A DNA stretch of 64,000 nt, taken from the NCBI RefSeq assembly GCF_947488515.1, contig NZ_CANKZF010000001.1, positions 2,108,001 through 2,172,000 of the forward strand, in the 5' to 3' direction. The DNA comes from an uncultured Nocardioides sp. (GTDB taxonomy: Bacteria; Actinomycetota; Actinomycetes; Propionibacteriales; Nocardioidaceae). Positions 52,477-60,015 of this stretch are shown here, in pieces (the stretch's first letter is position 1; the number at the start of each line of letters is the position of its first letter). A model generated the notes under the pieces. That model did not search any database, was not told the DNA's origin, and was given only the letters and a program-made list of their open reading frames with translations. The position numbers and the translations under genes were made by a program.

Positions 52477-52890
52477 ATGATGACCTCGAGCCGTCGCCTC
52501 GCCCTGCTGCTCGCGTCGAGCGCCCTGCTCGCGTCGTGTGGCGCACCCGACCAGGATGCCGACCAGCCGACGACCGACCCGCCCGTCGCCGAGGAGACGA
52601 CCGTGGACCCCACCACCAGCCCGTCGGGCACCCCCGCCCCCCGCGACGTCGTACGCGCGGTCGACGACCTGGCCGCCAGCCTCGGCGTCGATGCCGACGA
52701 GGTCGAGGTGGTCTCGGTGGAGGAGGTCACCTGGCGCGACGGCAGCCGCGGCTGCGCCCAGCCCGGGATGGCCTACACCCAGGCGCTGATCGACGGATCA
52801 CGGATCACCCTCCAGGCCGGGGGCCGGACCTACGAGTACCACTCCGGCGGCAGCCAGCCACCCGCGCGCTGCGACAAGCCGACCCAGTAG
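52477..52890 (+). CDS. Small lipoprotein of unknown function
   Basis: A 137-residue exported lipoprotein: signal peptide with lipobox LLASC, a Thr/Pro-rich spacer (TTDPPVAEETTVDPTTSPSG), then a compact domain of about 80 residues with VEVVSVEEVTWRDGSRGCAQPGMAY and TYEYHSGG. The two Cys residues (GCAQ and RCDK) probably pair. This VTWRDGSLGCPxPG pattern is common in actinobacterial and cyanobacterial secreted proteins of unknown role. Two ATG codons in a row, 52477 and 52480, can start it. Confidence 0.75.
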   Translation: MMTSSRRLALLLASSALLASCGAPDQDADQPTTDPPVAEETTVDPTTSPSGTPAPRDVVRAVDDLAASLGVDADEVEVVSVEEVTWRDGSRGCAQPGMAYTQALIDGSRITLQAGGRTYEYHSGGSQPPARCDKPTQ

Positions 52891-52900
52891 CACCCGCTGG

Positions 52901-52940
52901 ACCCCGGTAGATCCCGGTAGATCCCGGTAGACCCCGGTGG
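52901..52940 (+). repeat. 10-bp tandem repeat (four copies)
   Basis: Four copies of AYCCCGGTRG run head to tail at 52901-52940, the middle two identical, and a more distant copy at 52891. The period of one helix turn puts all copies on one face of the DNA. They lie between the lipoprotein stop and the terminator. Confidence 0.7.
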
Positions 52941-52946
52941 ACGCAG

Positions 52947-52981
52947 CACGGCCCGCCACCCCTGAGGGGCGGCGGGCCGTG
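52947..52981. terminator. Bidirectional terminator between lipoprotein and rplI
   Basis: CACGGCCCGCC (52947-52957) pairs with GGCGGGCCGTG (52971-52981); an inner CCCC/GGGG stem closes on TGA. It lies between the ends of two convergent genes and should serve both. Confidence 0.8.
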
Positions 52982-53004
52982 GTGTGTGTCGTGCGTCGGT
53001 CGCG

Positions 53005-53451
53005 TCAAGCGGGGACGACGTTGAGGGCCACCGTGGCGGACACCTCGTCGTGCAGCTTGACGGTCACCTCGTGGGCGCCGAGCGACTTGATCGGGTTGAC
53101 CACCACGATGGTGCGGCGGTCGACCTTCTCGCCGGAGACGGCCGTGATGGCGTCGGCGATCTCGGTGGTGGTGACGGCGCCGAAGAGGCGACCGCCCTCG
53201 CCGGCACGGACCTTCACGTTGACCGCGTTGGCCTCGAGCTTGGCCTTGACGTCCTTGGCGTGGTCCTCGTCGCGCACCGCGCGAGCGGTGCGGGCGGCCT
53301 TGATCGACTCGATGGTCTTCTCGCCGCCGCGGCTCCAGCGGATGCCGAGGCCACGCGGGACGAGGTAGTTGCGGCCGTAGCCGTCCTTGACCTCGACCAC
53401 GTCACCGGGGGCACCGAGGCCGTCGACCTCCTGAGTGAGGATGAGCTTCAT
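53005..53451 (-). CDS. rplI: 50S ribosomal protein L9
   Basis: A 148-residue protein of the large subunit. The RNA-binding N-terminal part has [24 protein letters not shown], the L9 signature; a long helix links it to the C-terminal part with [16 protein letters not shown]. Full length. It is the last gene of the rpsF-ssb-rpsR-rplI operon, 14 bp after rpsR. Confidence 0.98.
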   Translation of the reverse strand: MKLILTQEVDGLGAPGDVVEVKDGYGRNYLVPRGLGIRWSRGGEKTIESIKAARTARAVRDEDHAKDVKAKLEANAVNVKVRAGEGGRLFGAVTTTEIADAITAVSGEKVDRRTIVVVNPIKSLGAHEVTVKLHDEVSATVALNVVPA

Positions 53452-53465
53452 GTCCCGTGCTCCTC

Positions 53466-53702
53466 TCAGCGGCCGGTGGACGTGTAGGGCAGCAGCGCCA
53501 GCTCGCGCGCGTTCTTGACGGCGATGGCCACGTCACGCTGGTGCTGGACGCAGTTGCCGGTCACGCGACGGGCGCGGATCTTGCCGCGGTCGGAGATGAA
53601 CTTGCGGAGCAGGGTGGTGTCCTTGTAGTCGACACCGGTCGCCTTCTCCTTGCAGAACTGGCAAACCTTCTTCTTGGGCTTGCGCAGAATTGCCTTGGCC
53701 AT
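53466..53702 (-). CDS. rpsR: 30S ribosomal protein S18
   Basis: A 78-residue protein with the zinc-ribbon form (C+): VCQFCKE at the start and [11 protein letters not shown] later. Actinobacteria often hold a second, zinc-free S18 elsewhere. The ATG at 53702 gives the typical MAKA start; GAAAGGGAG lies upstream. Confidence 0.97.
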   Translation of the reverse strand: MAKAILRKPKKKVCQFCKEKATGVDYKDTTLLRKFISDRGKIRARRVTGNCVQHQRDVAIAVKNARELALLPYTSTGR

Positions 53703-53791
53703 TGTGGTGCTCCCTTTCAGTGAGCCCGGCCCTGAAGGCAATCAGGGACGGAATGGAATTTCGGAATGTCTTGCTGTGGTCCGGATCCGGA

Positions 53792-54415
53792 CTAGAAGGG
53801 CGGCTCGTCGTTGCCGCCGTTGACCCCGGGCGTGGCCCACGGGTCGTTGGCGGGCGCGGACTGGCCGCCCTGGGGCTGGCTGCCCTGGGACTGACCGCCC
53901 CAGCTGCTGCCACCACCCTGGGCACCCTGCGAGGGAGCCGGGCTGGCCCACGGGTCGTCGGCCGGCGCGGACTGCTGCCCGCCACCGCCCGAGTAGCCGC
54001 CGGCACCGCCGGCACCGCCGCCACCGGAGTAGCCGCCACCGCCGCCGGACCGGGTCGTCTTGGTGACCTTGGCCGATGCGGAACGCAGCGACGGGCCGAC
54101 CTCCTCGACGTCGATCTCGAAGACGGTGCGCTTCTCACCCTCGCGGGTCTCGTACTGGCGGGACTTGAGGCGACCCTGGACGATCACGCGCATGCCCCGC
54201 TGGAGGGACTCGGCGACGTTCTCCGCGGCCTGGCGCCAGACAGCGCAGGAGAGGAACAGCGTGTCGCCGTCCTTCCACTCGTTGCTCTGGCGGTCGAAGG
54301 TGCGCGGCGTCGACGCGATCCGGAAGTTGGCCACGGGGGCCCCCGAGGGGGTGAACCGCAGCTCCGGGTCGTCGACGAGGTTGCCGATCACGGTGATGGT
54401 GGTCTCGCCTGCCAT
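53792..54415 (-). CDS. ssb: Single-stranded DNA-binding protein
   Basis: A 207-residue protein. Residues 1-110 are the OB fold ([29 protein letters not shown], then [24 protein letters not shown]). The rest is a Gly/Gln/Ser-rich linker with repeated DDPWASP / NDPWATP units and the acidic tip NDEPPF that binds partner proteins. It lies in the usual place between rpsF and rpsR. Confidence 0.98.
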   Translation of the reverse strand: MAGETTITVIGNLVDDPELRFTPSGAPVANFRIASTPRTFDRQSNEWKDGDTLFLSCAVWRQAAENVAESLQRGMRVIVQGRLKSRQYETREGEKRTVFEIDVEEVGPSLRSASAKVTKTTRSGGGGGYSGGGGAGGAGGYSGGGGQQSAPADDPWASPAPSQGAQGGGSSWGGQSQGSQPQGGQSAPANDPWATPGVNGGNDEPPF

Positions 54416-54538
54416 GAGGTCTCCTCAGAAAGTCCTGCTGCTGTGCCGGTTGATCCGGGGTGCTCCCGGTGATGCGCCCATCAAACAGGCACTCACCGAC
54501 AGCGGGAAGGGTGTTTCCACAGATGCCCGCGAGGGCGA

Positions 54539-54829
54539 TCAGTGGGCGTCGGGACGCATGACCTTCGTGCGCAGGATCGACTCGTTCAGCGTGAGCTGGC
54601 GGTCGAACTCCTTGACCGTCGCGGGCTCGGCCGTCAGCGAGATGACGGCGTAGATGCCCTCGGCGTTCTTCTTGATCTCGTACGCCATCCGGCGACGACC
54701 CCACACGTCGAGCGACTCGATCGAGCCACCGTCCTTGCGGATCACGTTGAGGTACTTGTCGAGCGACGGCTCGATGGTGCGCTCGTCGAGACTCGGGTCG
54801 AGGATGACCATCACTTCATAGGCACGCAT
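54539..54829 (-). CDS. rpsF: 30S ribosomal protein S6
   Basis: A 96-residue protein with [13 protein letters not shown] at the start and [21 protein letters not shown] in the middle, the S6 signature. First gene of the operon. The ATG at 54829 is chosen since AGGAGG lies upstream; a GTG at 54841 would sit inside that site. Confidence 0.98.
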   Translation of the reverse strand: MRAYEVMVILDPSLDERTIEPSLDKYLNVIRKDGGSIESLDVWGRRRMAYEIKKNAEGIYAVISLTAEPATVKEFDRQLTLNESILRTKVMRPDAH

Positions 54830-55030
54830 AGCGGTCTCCACCTCCTCTGGGCTAGAGCGGCCACGGGCTTTCCGTGGCAGGAGGGACTGTGCGTTCGCGG
54901 CGCGTTACGACGTGGGTCGTGCACCGCGGTCACCCGGGGGCAACCGCAGAAGATTATCAGCGGCGGCCCCCGCGGCTGGAATCCTCGTGGTCCGCCTGTG
55001 GAGGAGGGTCCCGCGACCGCCCGGCCGGTC

Positions 55031-55036
55031 TAGCGT
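55031..55036 (+). promoter_or_regulatory. -10 box of a leaderless promoter
   Basis: TAGCGT 6 nt before GTG 55043; the GGAGG in between is too near the start to act as a ribosome site. Confidence 0.55.
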
Positions 55037-55042
55037 CGGAGG

Positions 55043-56002
55043 GTGCGAACCACCTCCTCGCGCACCGCCTCCGAGACCGCCACCTGGACCGACCTGGTGG
55101 TGGCGGGCCGCTACCGACTGCTCGACCAGGTCGGCTCCGGCGGGATGGGTTCGGTGTGGCGCGCGCACGACCTGCGCACCGGTCAGGACGTCGCGCTGAA
55201 GGTGCTCGGGCGCCACAGCTCGACGCTGCTGGCCCGGTTCGTGCGTGAGCAGGCCGTCCGGGTGCGGCACCCGCACGTGGTGGCGCCGCACGGCTGGGCC
55301 GCGGAGGACGACCTCGTCGTGCTCGCCATGGAGCTCGTGGCCGGCGGGTCGGTGGCCGACCTGCTGCGCGAGCACGGCCCGCTCGACGCCGGCACCTGCG
55401 CGGTGCTGGTCGAGCAGCTGCTGCTGGGCCTGGCGGCCGTCCACGCAGCCGGCCTCGTGCACCGCGACGTCAAGCCCGCCAACCTCCTCCTCGAGGCGAC
55501 GGGCGACGGGCCGCCCCACCTGCGCCTCGGCGACTTCGGGGTGGCCGCCCCGGTCGCCGACCGCCGCTTCACCACGGTGCCCGGCGCGATCGGCACCGAC
55601 GGCTACATGGCGCCCGAGCAGGCGCGTGGGGCACCGCCGGAGCCGACCCAGGACCTCTACGCGGTGGGTCGGGTGGCACTCGAGCTCGTCACCGGTGAGC
55701 CGCCCGCCCGCCAGGACGTCGTCCCCTCGCACCCGCTGCGCCCGCTCGTCGAGCGGCTGCTGGTCGCCGATCCCGAGCAGCGCATCGCGACCGCCGAGGC
55801 TGCGCTGCGACTCCTCCGCCGGCTGCCGGTCCCGCCGCCGGCGGGGCCACCGGTGCCCGACCGACTGGGGCCGCCTCCGCGTGGACGGCGTACGAAGTCG
55901 GGGTCGGGAGCGGTCGTCGACTGGCTCGGCTGGGCCGCGGTCGCCGGGCTCTTCGGCGTGGTCGTCGCGTGTCTGTGGGTGCTCCTAGGCTGGACGCCAT
56001 GA
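55043..56002 (+). CDS. Serine/threonine protein kinase with one membrane segment
   Basis: A 319-residue kinase. The kinase domain (about 20-265) has the Gly-loop GSGGMGSVW, the ATP Lys in VALKVLG, HRDVKPAN with the catalytic Asp, GDFGVA and GTDGYMAPEQ. A Pro-rich linker follows, then a single C-terminal membrane segment (WAAVAGLFGVVVACLWVLLGW) that ends the protein, so there is no outside sensor such as PASTA. Targets unknown. Its TGA overlaps the ATG of the endonuclease gene (55999-56002). Confidence 0.93.
   Translation: MRTTSSRTASETATWTDLVVAGRYRLLDQVGSGGMGSVWRAHDLRTGQDVALKVLGRHSSTLLARFVREQAVRVRHPHVVAPHGWAAEDDLVVLAMELVAGGSVADLLREHGPLDAGTCAVLVEQLLLGLAAVHAAGLVHRDVKPANLLLEATGDGPPHLRLGDFGVAAPVADRRFTTVPGAIGTDGYMAPEQARGAPPEPTQDLYAVGRVALELVTGEPPARQDVVPSHPLRPLVERLLVADPEQRIATAEAALRLLRRLPVPPPAGPPVPDRLGPPPRGRRTKSGSGAVVDWLGWAAVAGLFGVVVACLWVLLGWTP
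55986..55991 (+). promoter_or_regulatory. -10 box inside the end of the kinase gene
   Basis: TAGGCT lies 7 nt before ATG 55999, inside the last codons of the kinase gene, and may give the endonuclease gene its own leaderless start. Confidence 0.5.
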
Positions 56003-56811
56003 GCCCCTCCCCCTCCACCTCCCTCTCGATCGGCGCCCACGTCGAGCAGACCGACCCGATCGCCGAGGCGCTGGCGCGGGAGACGTCGCTCGTGCAGTTC
56101 TTCCTCGGTGACCCGCAGGGCTACAAGGGTCCCGAGATCCGCTTCGCCGGCGGGGCGGAGGCGCTGCGCGCGGCTGCCGAGGAGGCGGGCGTCGACCTCT
56201 ACGTCCATGCTCCCTACATCGTCAACGTCGCCACGACCAACAACCGGATCCGGATCCCGAGCCGCAAGCTGCTCCAGCAGCACATGGACGCCGCGGCGGA
56301 GATCGGGGCGAAGGGCCTGATCGTGCACGGCGGCCACGTCAACAAGGACGACGACCCGTCGGTGGGCTTCGACAACTGGCGCAAGGCGATCGATGCCACC
56401 GACATCAAGATCCCGCTGCTCATCGAGAACACCGCCGGCGGCGACAACGCGATGGCCCGCCACCTCGACCGCATCGCCGGGGTCTGGGACGCGATCTCCT
56501 CGGCCGAGGGATCGGACCGGGTCGGCTTCTGCCTCGACACCTGTCACGCCTGGGCCGGCGGCATCGAGCTCGGCGACGCGGTGGAGAAGGTCCGCGGCAT
56601 CACCGGCCGCATCGACCTCGTCCACGCCAACGACTCGCGCGACACGTTCGGCTCCGGTGCCGACCGCCACGCCAACTTCGGGCAGGGCCACCTGCCCGCC
56701 GACGAGTTCGCCGGCGTGGTGCGCGAAGCCGGCGCGCCCGTCATCTGCGAGACGCCGGGCGGTGCGACGGAGCACCAGGCCGACTTCGCCTGGCTCCGCG
56801 AGCACCTCTGA
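55999..56811 (+). CDS. nfo: Endonuclease IV (deoxyribonuclease IV)
   Basis: A 270-residue AP endonuclease that cuts DNA at abasic sites in base excision repair. The zinc-binding motifs are in order: SIGAHVEQT, YVHAPYIVNVA, LIVHGGHV, LLIENTAGG, GFCLDTCHAWAGG, DLVHANDSRD, GADRHANFGQG and VICETPGG. Full length. Gene symbol by family. It is coupled to the kinase gene and convergent with the sortase gene. Confidence 0.93.
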   Translation: MSPSPSTSLSIGAHVEQTDPIAEALARETSLVQFFLGDPQGYKGPEIRFAGGAEALRAAAEEAGVDLYVHAPYIVNVATTNNRIRIPSRKLLQQHMDAAAEIGAKGLIVHGGHVNKDDDPSVGFDNWRKAIDATDIKIPLLIENTAGGDNAMARHLDRIAGVWDAISSAEGSDRVGFCLDTCHAWAGGIELGDAVEKVRGITGRIDLVHANDSRDTFGSGADRHANFGQGHLPADEFAGVVREAGAPVICETPGGATEHQADFAWLREHL

Positions 56812-57486
56812 TCAGTCGGCCGGCTCGGCCGTGACCACCACGTTGCTGCGGTACTCGGTGCCGTCCCAGTCCTCGCAGGTGATGAGGACGAGACGCGGCG
56901 GCCCGGTCCGACCGAACACGTCGGCGCTGCGCCGGGCCAGCTCGTCGCGGCTCAGCACCTCGACCGACGTGACGCGGTAGGGCAGGTCGTCGGACGCCGA
57001 GCGCACCAGCACCCGGTCACCGGGCGCCAGGGTGTCGAGGTCGTCGAACGCCCCGCCCCCGGTGTGCACGGTGTGCCCCGTGACAACGGCGGCACCCTCG
57101 GCGGCGCCGGGTCGGGCGCCGCCCGACCACCAGCCGACCTGCTGCGGGTCCGACGGCGGGGTCAGCGCCCCGTCCTCGGTCCGGATGGACGTCACCGGCG
57201 CCTGCACCGCGAGCGCCGGTACGACGAGCACCTCAGGCCGTACGCCAGGTGCGGGCACCGCCGGGGTGGACGGGGCATCCGACGCAGCGGGGGATGGAGC
57301 GGGCGACGGGGTCCCGGACGGTCCCACCACCCGGATCACCGGTGGGGGCGCGGCCTGCGCACCCGTGTCCGGCGCGGCCGGCGTCGCCTCGAGCGCGCCG
57401 CCTGCCAGGAACAGCCCACCCACGACCAGCGCGGATGCGGCTGTCCCCAGCAGGAGCGACGTCAGGCGACGGCGAGGATCAGCCAC
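56812..57486 (-). CDS. Class F sortase
   Basis: A 224-residue membrane-anchored transpeptidase that links surface proteins to the cell wall. It has an N-terminal membrane segment (about 8-30), a Pro/Ala-rich spacer, and the sortase barrel with the catalytic His138 (VVTGHTVHT), Cys204 (LITCEDWDG) and Arg213 (EYRSNVVV). The short barrel and the TCEDWDG-like end are typical of the class F type. GTG 57486 is used; a GTG at 57522 would overlap the upstream gene by 44 bp. It directly follows the Pro/Thr-rich surface protein, which is its likely client. Confidence 0.88.
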   Translation of the reverse strand: MADPRRRLTSLLLGTAASALVVGGLFLAGGALEATPAAPDTGAQAAPPPVIRVVGPSGTPSPAPSPAASDAPSTPAVPAPGVRPEVLVVPALAVQAPVTSIRTEDGALTPPSDPQQVGWWSGGARPGAAEGAAVVTGHTVHTGGGAFDDLDTLAPGDRVLVRSASDDLPYRVTSVEVLSRDELARRSADVFGRTGPPRLVLITCEDWDGTEYRSNVVVTAEPAD

Positions 57487-58510
57487 GAAGGCGGTGCCAC
57501 CCCAGCCGGGCAGTCGCCCCACCGATCAGGACCATCAGCAGGCCGAGCAGCACCTGCACGGGGCTGGGTCCGACAGGAGTCGAGCCCTCGACTCCCGCGT
57601 TGACCGCCGTCGGGACCTGCTGCGACTGCGGGGCCGAGGAGGCCGGGCCGGTCCCGCCCTGGTTGGCGCCCGGACCTGCGTTGTTGTCACCGCCGGAGGC
57701 CTGCACCCCCAGCACCTCGGGCGACTCGGTGTCCTCGGACTCCTGCGGCTGCTGGGTCGGTGAGGTCGTCGCGGGCGGGGTGGTCGGCGGGGTGGTCGGT
57801 GGGGTCGTCGGCGGGGTCGTCGGCGGCGTGGTCGGCGGGGTCGTCGGCGGGGTCGTCGGCGGCGTGGTCGGCGGGGTCGTCGGCGGCGTCGTCGGCGGCG
57901 TGGTCGGCGGGGTCGTCGGCGGCGTGGTCGGCGGGGTCGTCGGCGGCGTGGTCGGCGGGGTCGTCGGCGGCGTGCTCGGCGGCGTGGTCGGCGGGGTCAC
58001 CGGCGGCGGCGGAGGGGGCGGGGTGCCGCACCCCTGGACCCAGAAGACCTTGTGCTTGACGGTCGCACCGTTGGACTCGGGCGTGTTGATGGTGAGCTTC
58101 ACGTGGTAGCCCTGCTGCGGGTGCGGCGCACCGGTGAAGGACAGGGTGTAGGCCTGCGACCCGTCGATGCCGTCGTTTCCTGCCCCGGCTCCGGGGTCGT
58201 TGTCGAGCTGGACGGTGGTGTCGCCCGCGACGGTCATGCCGACGCCGGTGGTCGGTGCCTGCTCCTCGAAGAGGACGGTCGAGACCACGTTGGCGTCGAA
58301 GCCGTACCACTCGAGCTGGAAGGTGCACCCGACGTGCGGGTGGTTGTTCGGGATGGTGTCGATGTCGCCGTCAGGGGCGACCTTCACCGTGCCGTTGTTG
58401 CCCTGCGGCCCCGCTGTGGCCGCGAGCGGGGCGGCGGTCACGGTGCCCAGACAGATCAGTGCGGCGAGGCCCAGTCGCGGAGCGAGGCGGTAGCGGTCGA
58501 TCGAGTTCAT
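57479..58510 (-). CDS. Secreted Pro/Thr-repeat surface protein, likely sortase client
   Basis: A 343-residue exported protein. It has a signal peptide (cut near ATAGPQG), a beta domain of about 120 residues with two Cys (HVGCTFQLEWYGFDANVV and VFWVQGCG), a long spacer of TPPT repeats of about 75 residues, a Gln/Ser/Gly-rich stretch, and a C-terminal membrane helix with a basic tail (LLGLLMVLIGGATARLGWHRLRG). The helix-plus-Arg end is that of a wall-sorted protein, but there is no LPxTG; VPTAVNAG lies 16 residues before the helix. Its stop is 3 bp from the sortase start. ATG 58510. Confidence 0.85.
   Translation of the reverse strand: MNSIDRYRLAPRLGLAALICLGTVTAAPLAATAGPQGNNGTVKVAPDGDIDTIPNNHPHVGCTFQLEWYGFDANVVSTVLFEEQAPTTGVGMTVAGDTTVQLDNDPGAGAGNDGIDGSQAYTLSFTGAPHPQQGYHVKLTINTPESNGATVKHKVFWVQGCGTPPPPPPPVTPPTTPPSTPPTTPPTTPPTTPPTTPPTTPPTTPPTTPPTTPPTTPPTTPPTTPPTTPPTTPPTTPPTTPPTTPPATTSPTQQPQESEDTESPEVLGVQASGGDNNAGPGANQGGTGPASSAPQSQQVPTAVNAGVEGSTPVGPSPVQVLLGLLMVLIGGATARLGWHRLRG
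57776..57998 (-). repeat. 12-bp tandem repeats coding for TPPT units
   Basis: About eighteen copies of a 12-bp unit (read on the plus strand as GTCGTCGGCGGG or GTGGTCGGCGGG) encode the Pro/Thr spacer. Copies are near identical at the DNA level, including higher-order groups of two or three units, which points to recent slippage and probable length variation between strains. Confidence 0.85.
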
Positions 58511-58822
58511 GCTGGTGTCCCCCAGGGGTGAGTGCGGCGCAAGGTGCGCCGTCGAAGGGGGGAGTACGGAGGGCCTCGTCCCCACGGGCCGCTCCGCTCC
58601 CCTACTTGTGCAACGTCCTCCGGTACCCGGGTGGTACGGCTCGCTAGCACATTCGGGCCAACCTTGCGCCCGCCTTGACGGTCTTCTGACGAACTGCGGG
58701 ATACCTCGCACCAGGGCCCCCCGCACGGGTGGGGCCGGTCGAGGCGTCGTCGGCGTACGTCTGTCAAGAAATTCCTGCGCCTCACGCAACCAAAGCGGTG
58801 GGTTGCGCGTCTCCACCAGTGC

Positions 58823-58859
58823 AGGGACCAGACACGTACGGGGGTCGTGTCTGGTCCCT
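58823..58859. repeat. Perfect 14-bp inverted repeat upstream of the FemX-type gene
   Basis: AGGGACCAGACACG (58823-58836) and CGTGTCTGGTCCCT (58846-58859) have a 9-nt gap. It covers the -35 region of the TAGCGT promoter at 58862, as an operator would, but it also has the form of a terminator on the plus strand. The rest of the 364-bp gap (58511-58874) holds a smaller GCAACC/GGTTGC hairpin near 58790-58807 and nothing else I can support. Confidence 0.6.
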
Positions 58860-58861
58860 TG

Positions 58862-58867
58862 TAGCGT
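58862..58867 (+). promoter_or_regulatory. -10 box of a leaderless promoter
   Basis: TAGCGT 7 nt before GTG 58875. Confidence 0.55.
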
Positions 58868-58874
58868 GTCCGGG

Positions 58875-60011
58875 GTGACGACCCCCCTGACGCTGCGACC
58901 GATCTCCGCCCAGCAGCACCGCGACCTCATCGCGAGCCGGTCGTCCGCCAGCTTCCTCCAGACCCCCGGTTGGGCCAGCGTGAAGGCCGAGTGGCGGGCC
59001 GAGTCCATCGGCTGGTTCCGCGGCACCGAGGTCGTCGGCGCCGCCCTCGTCCTCTACCGCCAGCTGCCGAAGGTCCGGCGCTACCTGGCCTACCTCCCCG
59101 AGGGTCCGGTGATCGACTGGTCCGACGACGACCTCGGCTCGTGGCTCGCACCGATGGTCGCGCACCTGAAGAAGCAGGGCGCCTTCGCGGTGCGGATGGG
59201 CCCACCCGTGGTCACCCGGCGATGGTCCGCCGAGCAGGTCAAGGCCGGCATCGCCGACGCGTCGGTGCGCCGGCTGGGTGACGTACCTCCCCTCGACCGG
59301 ACCCAGGACGGCGCCTGCGTCATCGCGCAGCTGCACGAGCTGGGGTGGCAGCAGCAGTCGGCGGAGGGCGGCTTCACCGCGGGGCAGCCGCAGTTCAACT
59401 TCCAGGTCCCGCTGGTCGACGATGACGGGCAGCCGCGCTCGGAGGCCGACGTCCTCGCCGGGATGAACCAGCTCTGGCGGCGCAACATCAAGAAGGCCGA
59501 CAAGGCCGGCGTCGAGGTCGCGCTCGGCGACCGCACCGACCTCAAGGCGTTCCACGACCTCTACGTCCACACCGCCGAGCGCGACCACTTCACCCCGCGC
59601 CCGCTCTCCTACTTCGAGACGATGTACGACGCCCTCGCCGCCGAGGACCCCGACCGCATCCAGGTGTGGCTCGCCCGCCACGAGAGTGACCTCGTGGCGG
59701 CCACGATCGGGATCCGCGTCGGCACGCACGCCTGGTACTCCTACGGCGCGTCGTCCACCGAGAAGCGCGAGGTCCGCGGCTCCAACGCCGTGCAGTGGGC
59801 GATGATGCGCCACGCCCTCGACGCCGGGGCCCACGTCTACGACCTGCGCGGCATCACCGAGACCCTCGACGCCGACGACCCGCACGTCGGGCTGATCCAG
59901 TTCAAGGTCGGCACCGGCGGGCAGGCCGTCGAGTACGCCGGCGAGTGGGACCTGCCGGTCAACCGCGCCATCTACAAGGCGTTCCAGCTCTACCTGGCCC
60001 GGCGCGGGTGA
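58875..60011 (+). CDS. FemABX-type aminoacyltransferase
   Basis: A 378-residue enzyme of the FemX/peptidoglycan-bridge family, with two GNAT-like halves. It includes FLQTPGWASVKAEW at the start, LWRRNIKKADKAGVEV (the family's conserved N-x-R-K-x-x-x-K-A stretch), and YSYGASSTEKREVRGSNAVQWAMMRHA in the second half. Members add amino acids from tRNA to the side chain of the cell-wall precursor. In this class the usual role is to add Gly or Ala to lipid II. The start is fixed by the TAGCGT box. It is 4 bp before the Alr-like gene, so they are probably made together. Confidence 0.88.
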   Translation: MTTPLTLRPISAQQHRDLIASRSSASFLQTPGWASVKAEWRAESIGWFRGTEVVGAALVLYRQLPKVRRYLAYLPEGPVIDWSDDDLGSWLAPMVAHLKKQGAFAVRMGPPVVTRRWSAEQVKAGIADASVRRLGDVPPLDRTQDGACVIAQLHELGWQQQSAEGGFTAGQPQFNFQVPLVDDDGQPRSEADVLAGMNQLWRRNIKKADKAGVEVALGDRTDLKAFHDLYVHTAERDHFTPRPLSYFETMYDALAAEDPDRIQVWLARHESDLVAATIGIRVGTHAWYSYGASSTEKREVRGSNAVQWAMMRHALDAGAHVYDLRGITETLDADDPHVGLIQFKVGTGGQAVEYAGEWDLPVNRAIYKAFQLYLARRG

Positions 60012-60015
60012 GGAC

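Noticed and set aside
57776..57998. CRISPR-like array
   Set aside because: The repeats are 12 bp, without spacers, in frame and code for Pro/Thr; no cas genes are seen.
58511..58822. A known riboswitch in the leader of the FemX-type gene
   Set aside because: The CACGCAACC-AAAG-type hairpin recalls parts of c-di-GMP and other switches, but the conserved cores do not line up, and the FemX-type gene seems to start leaderless downstream of it.
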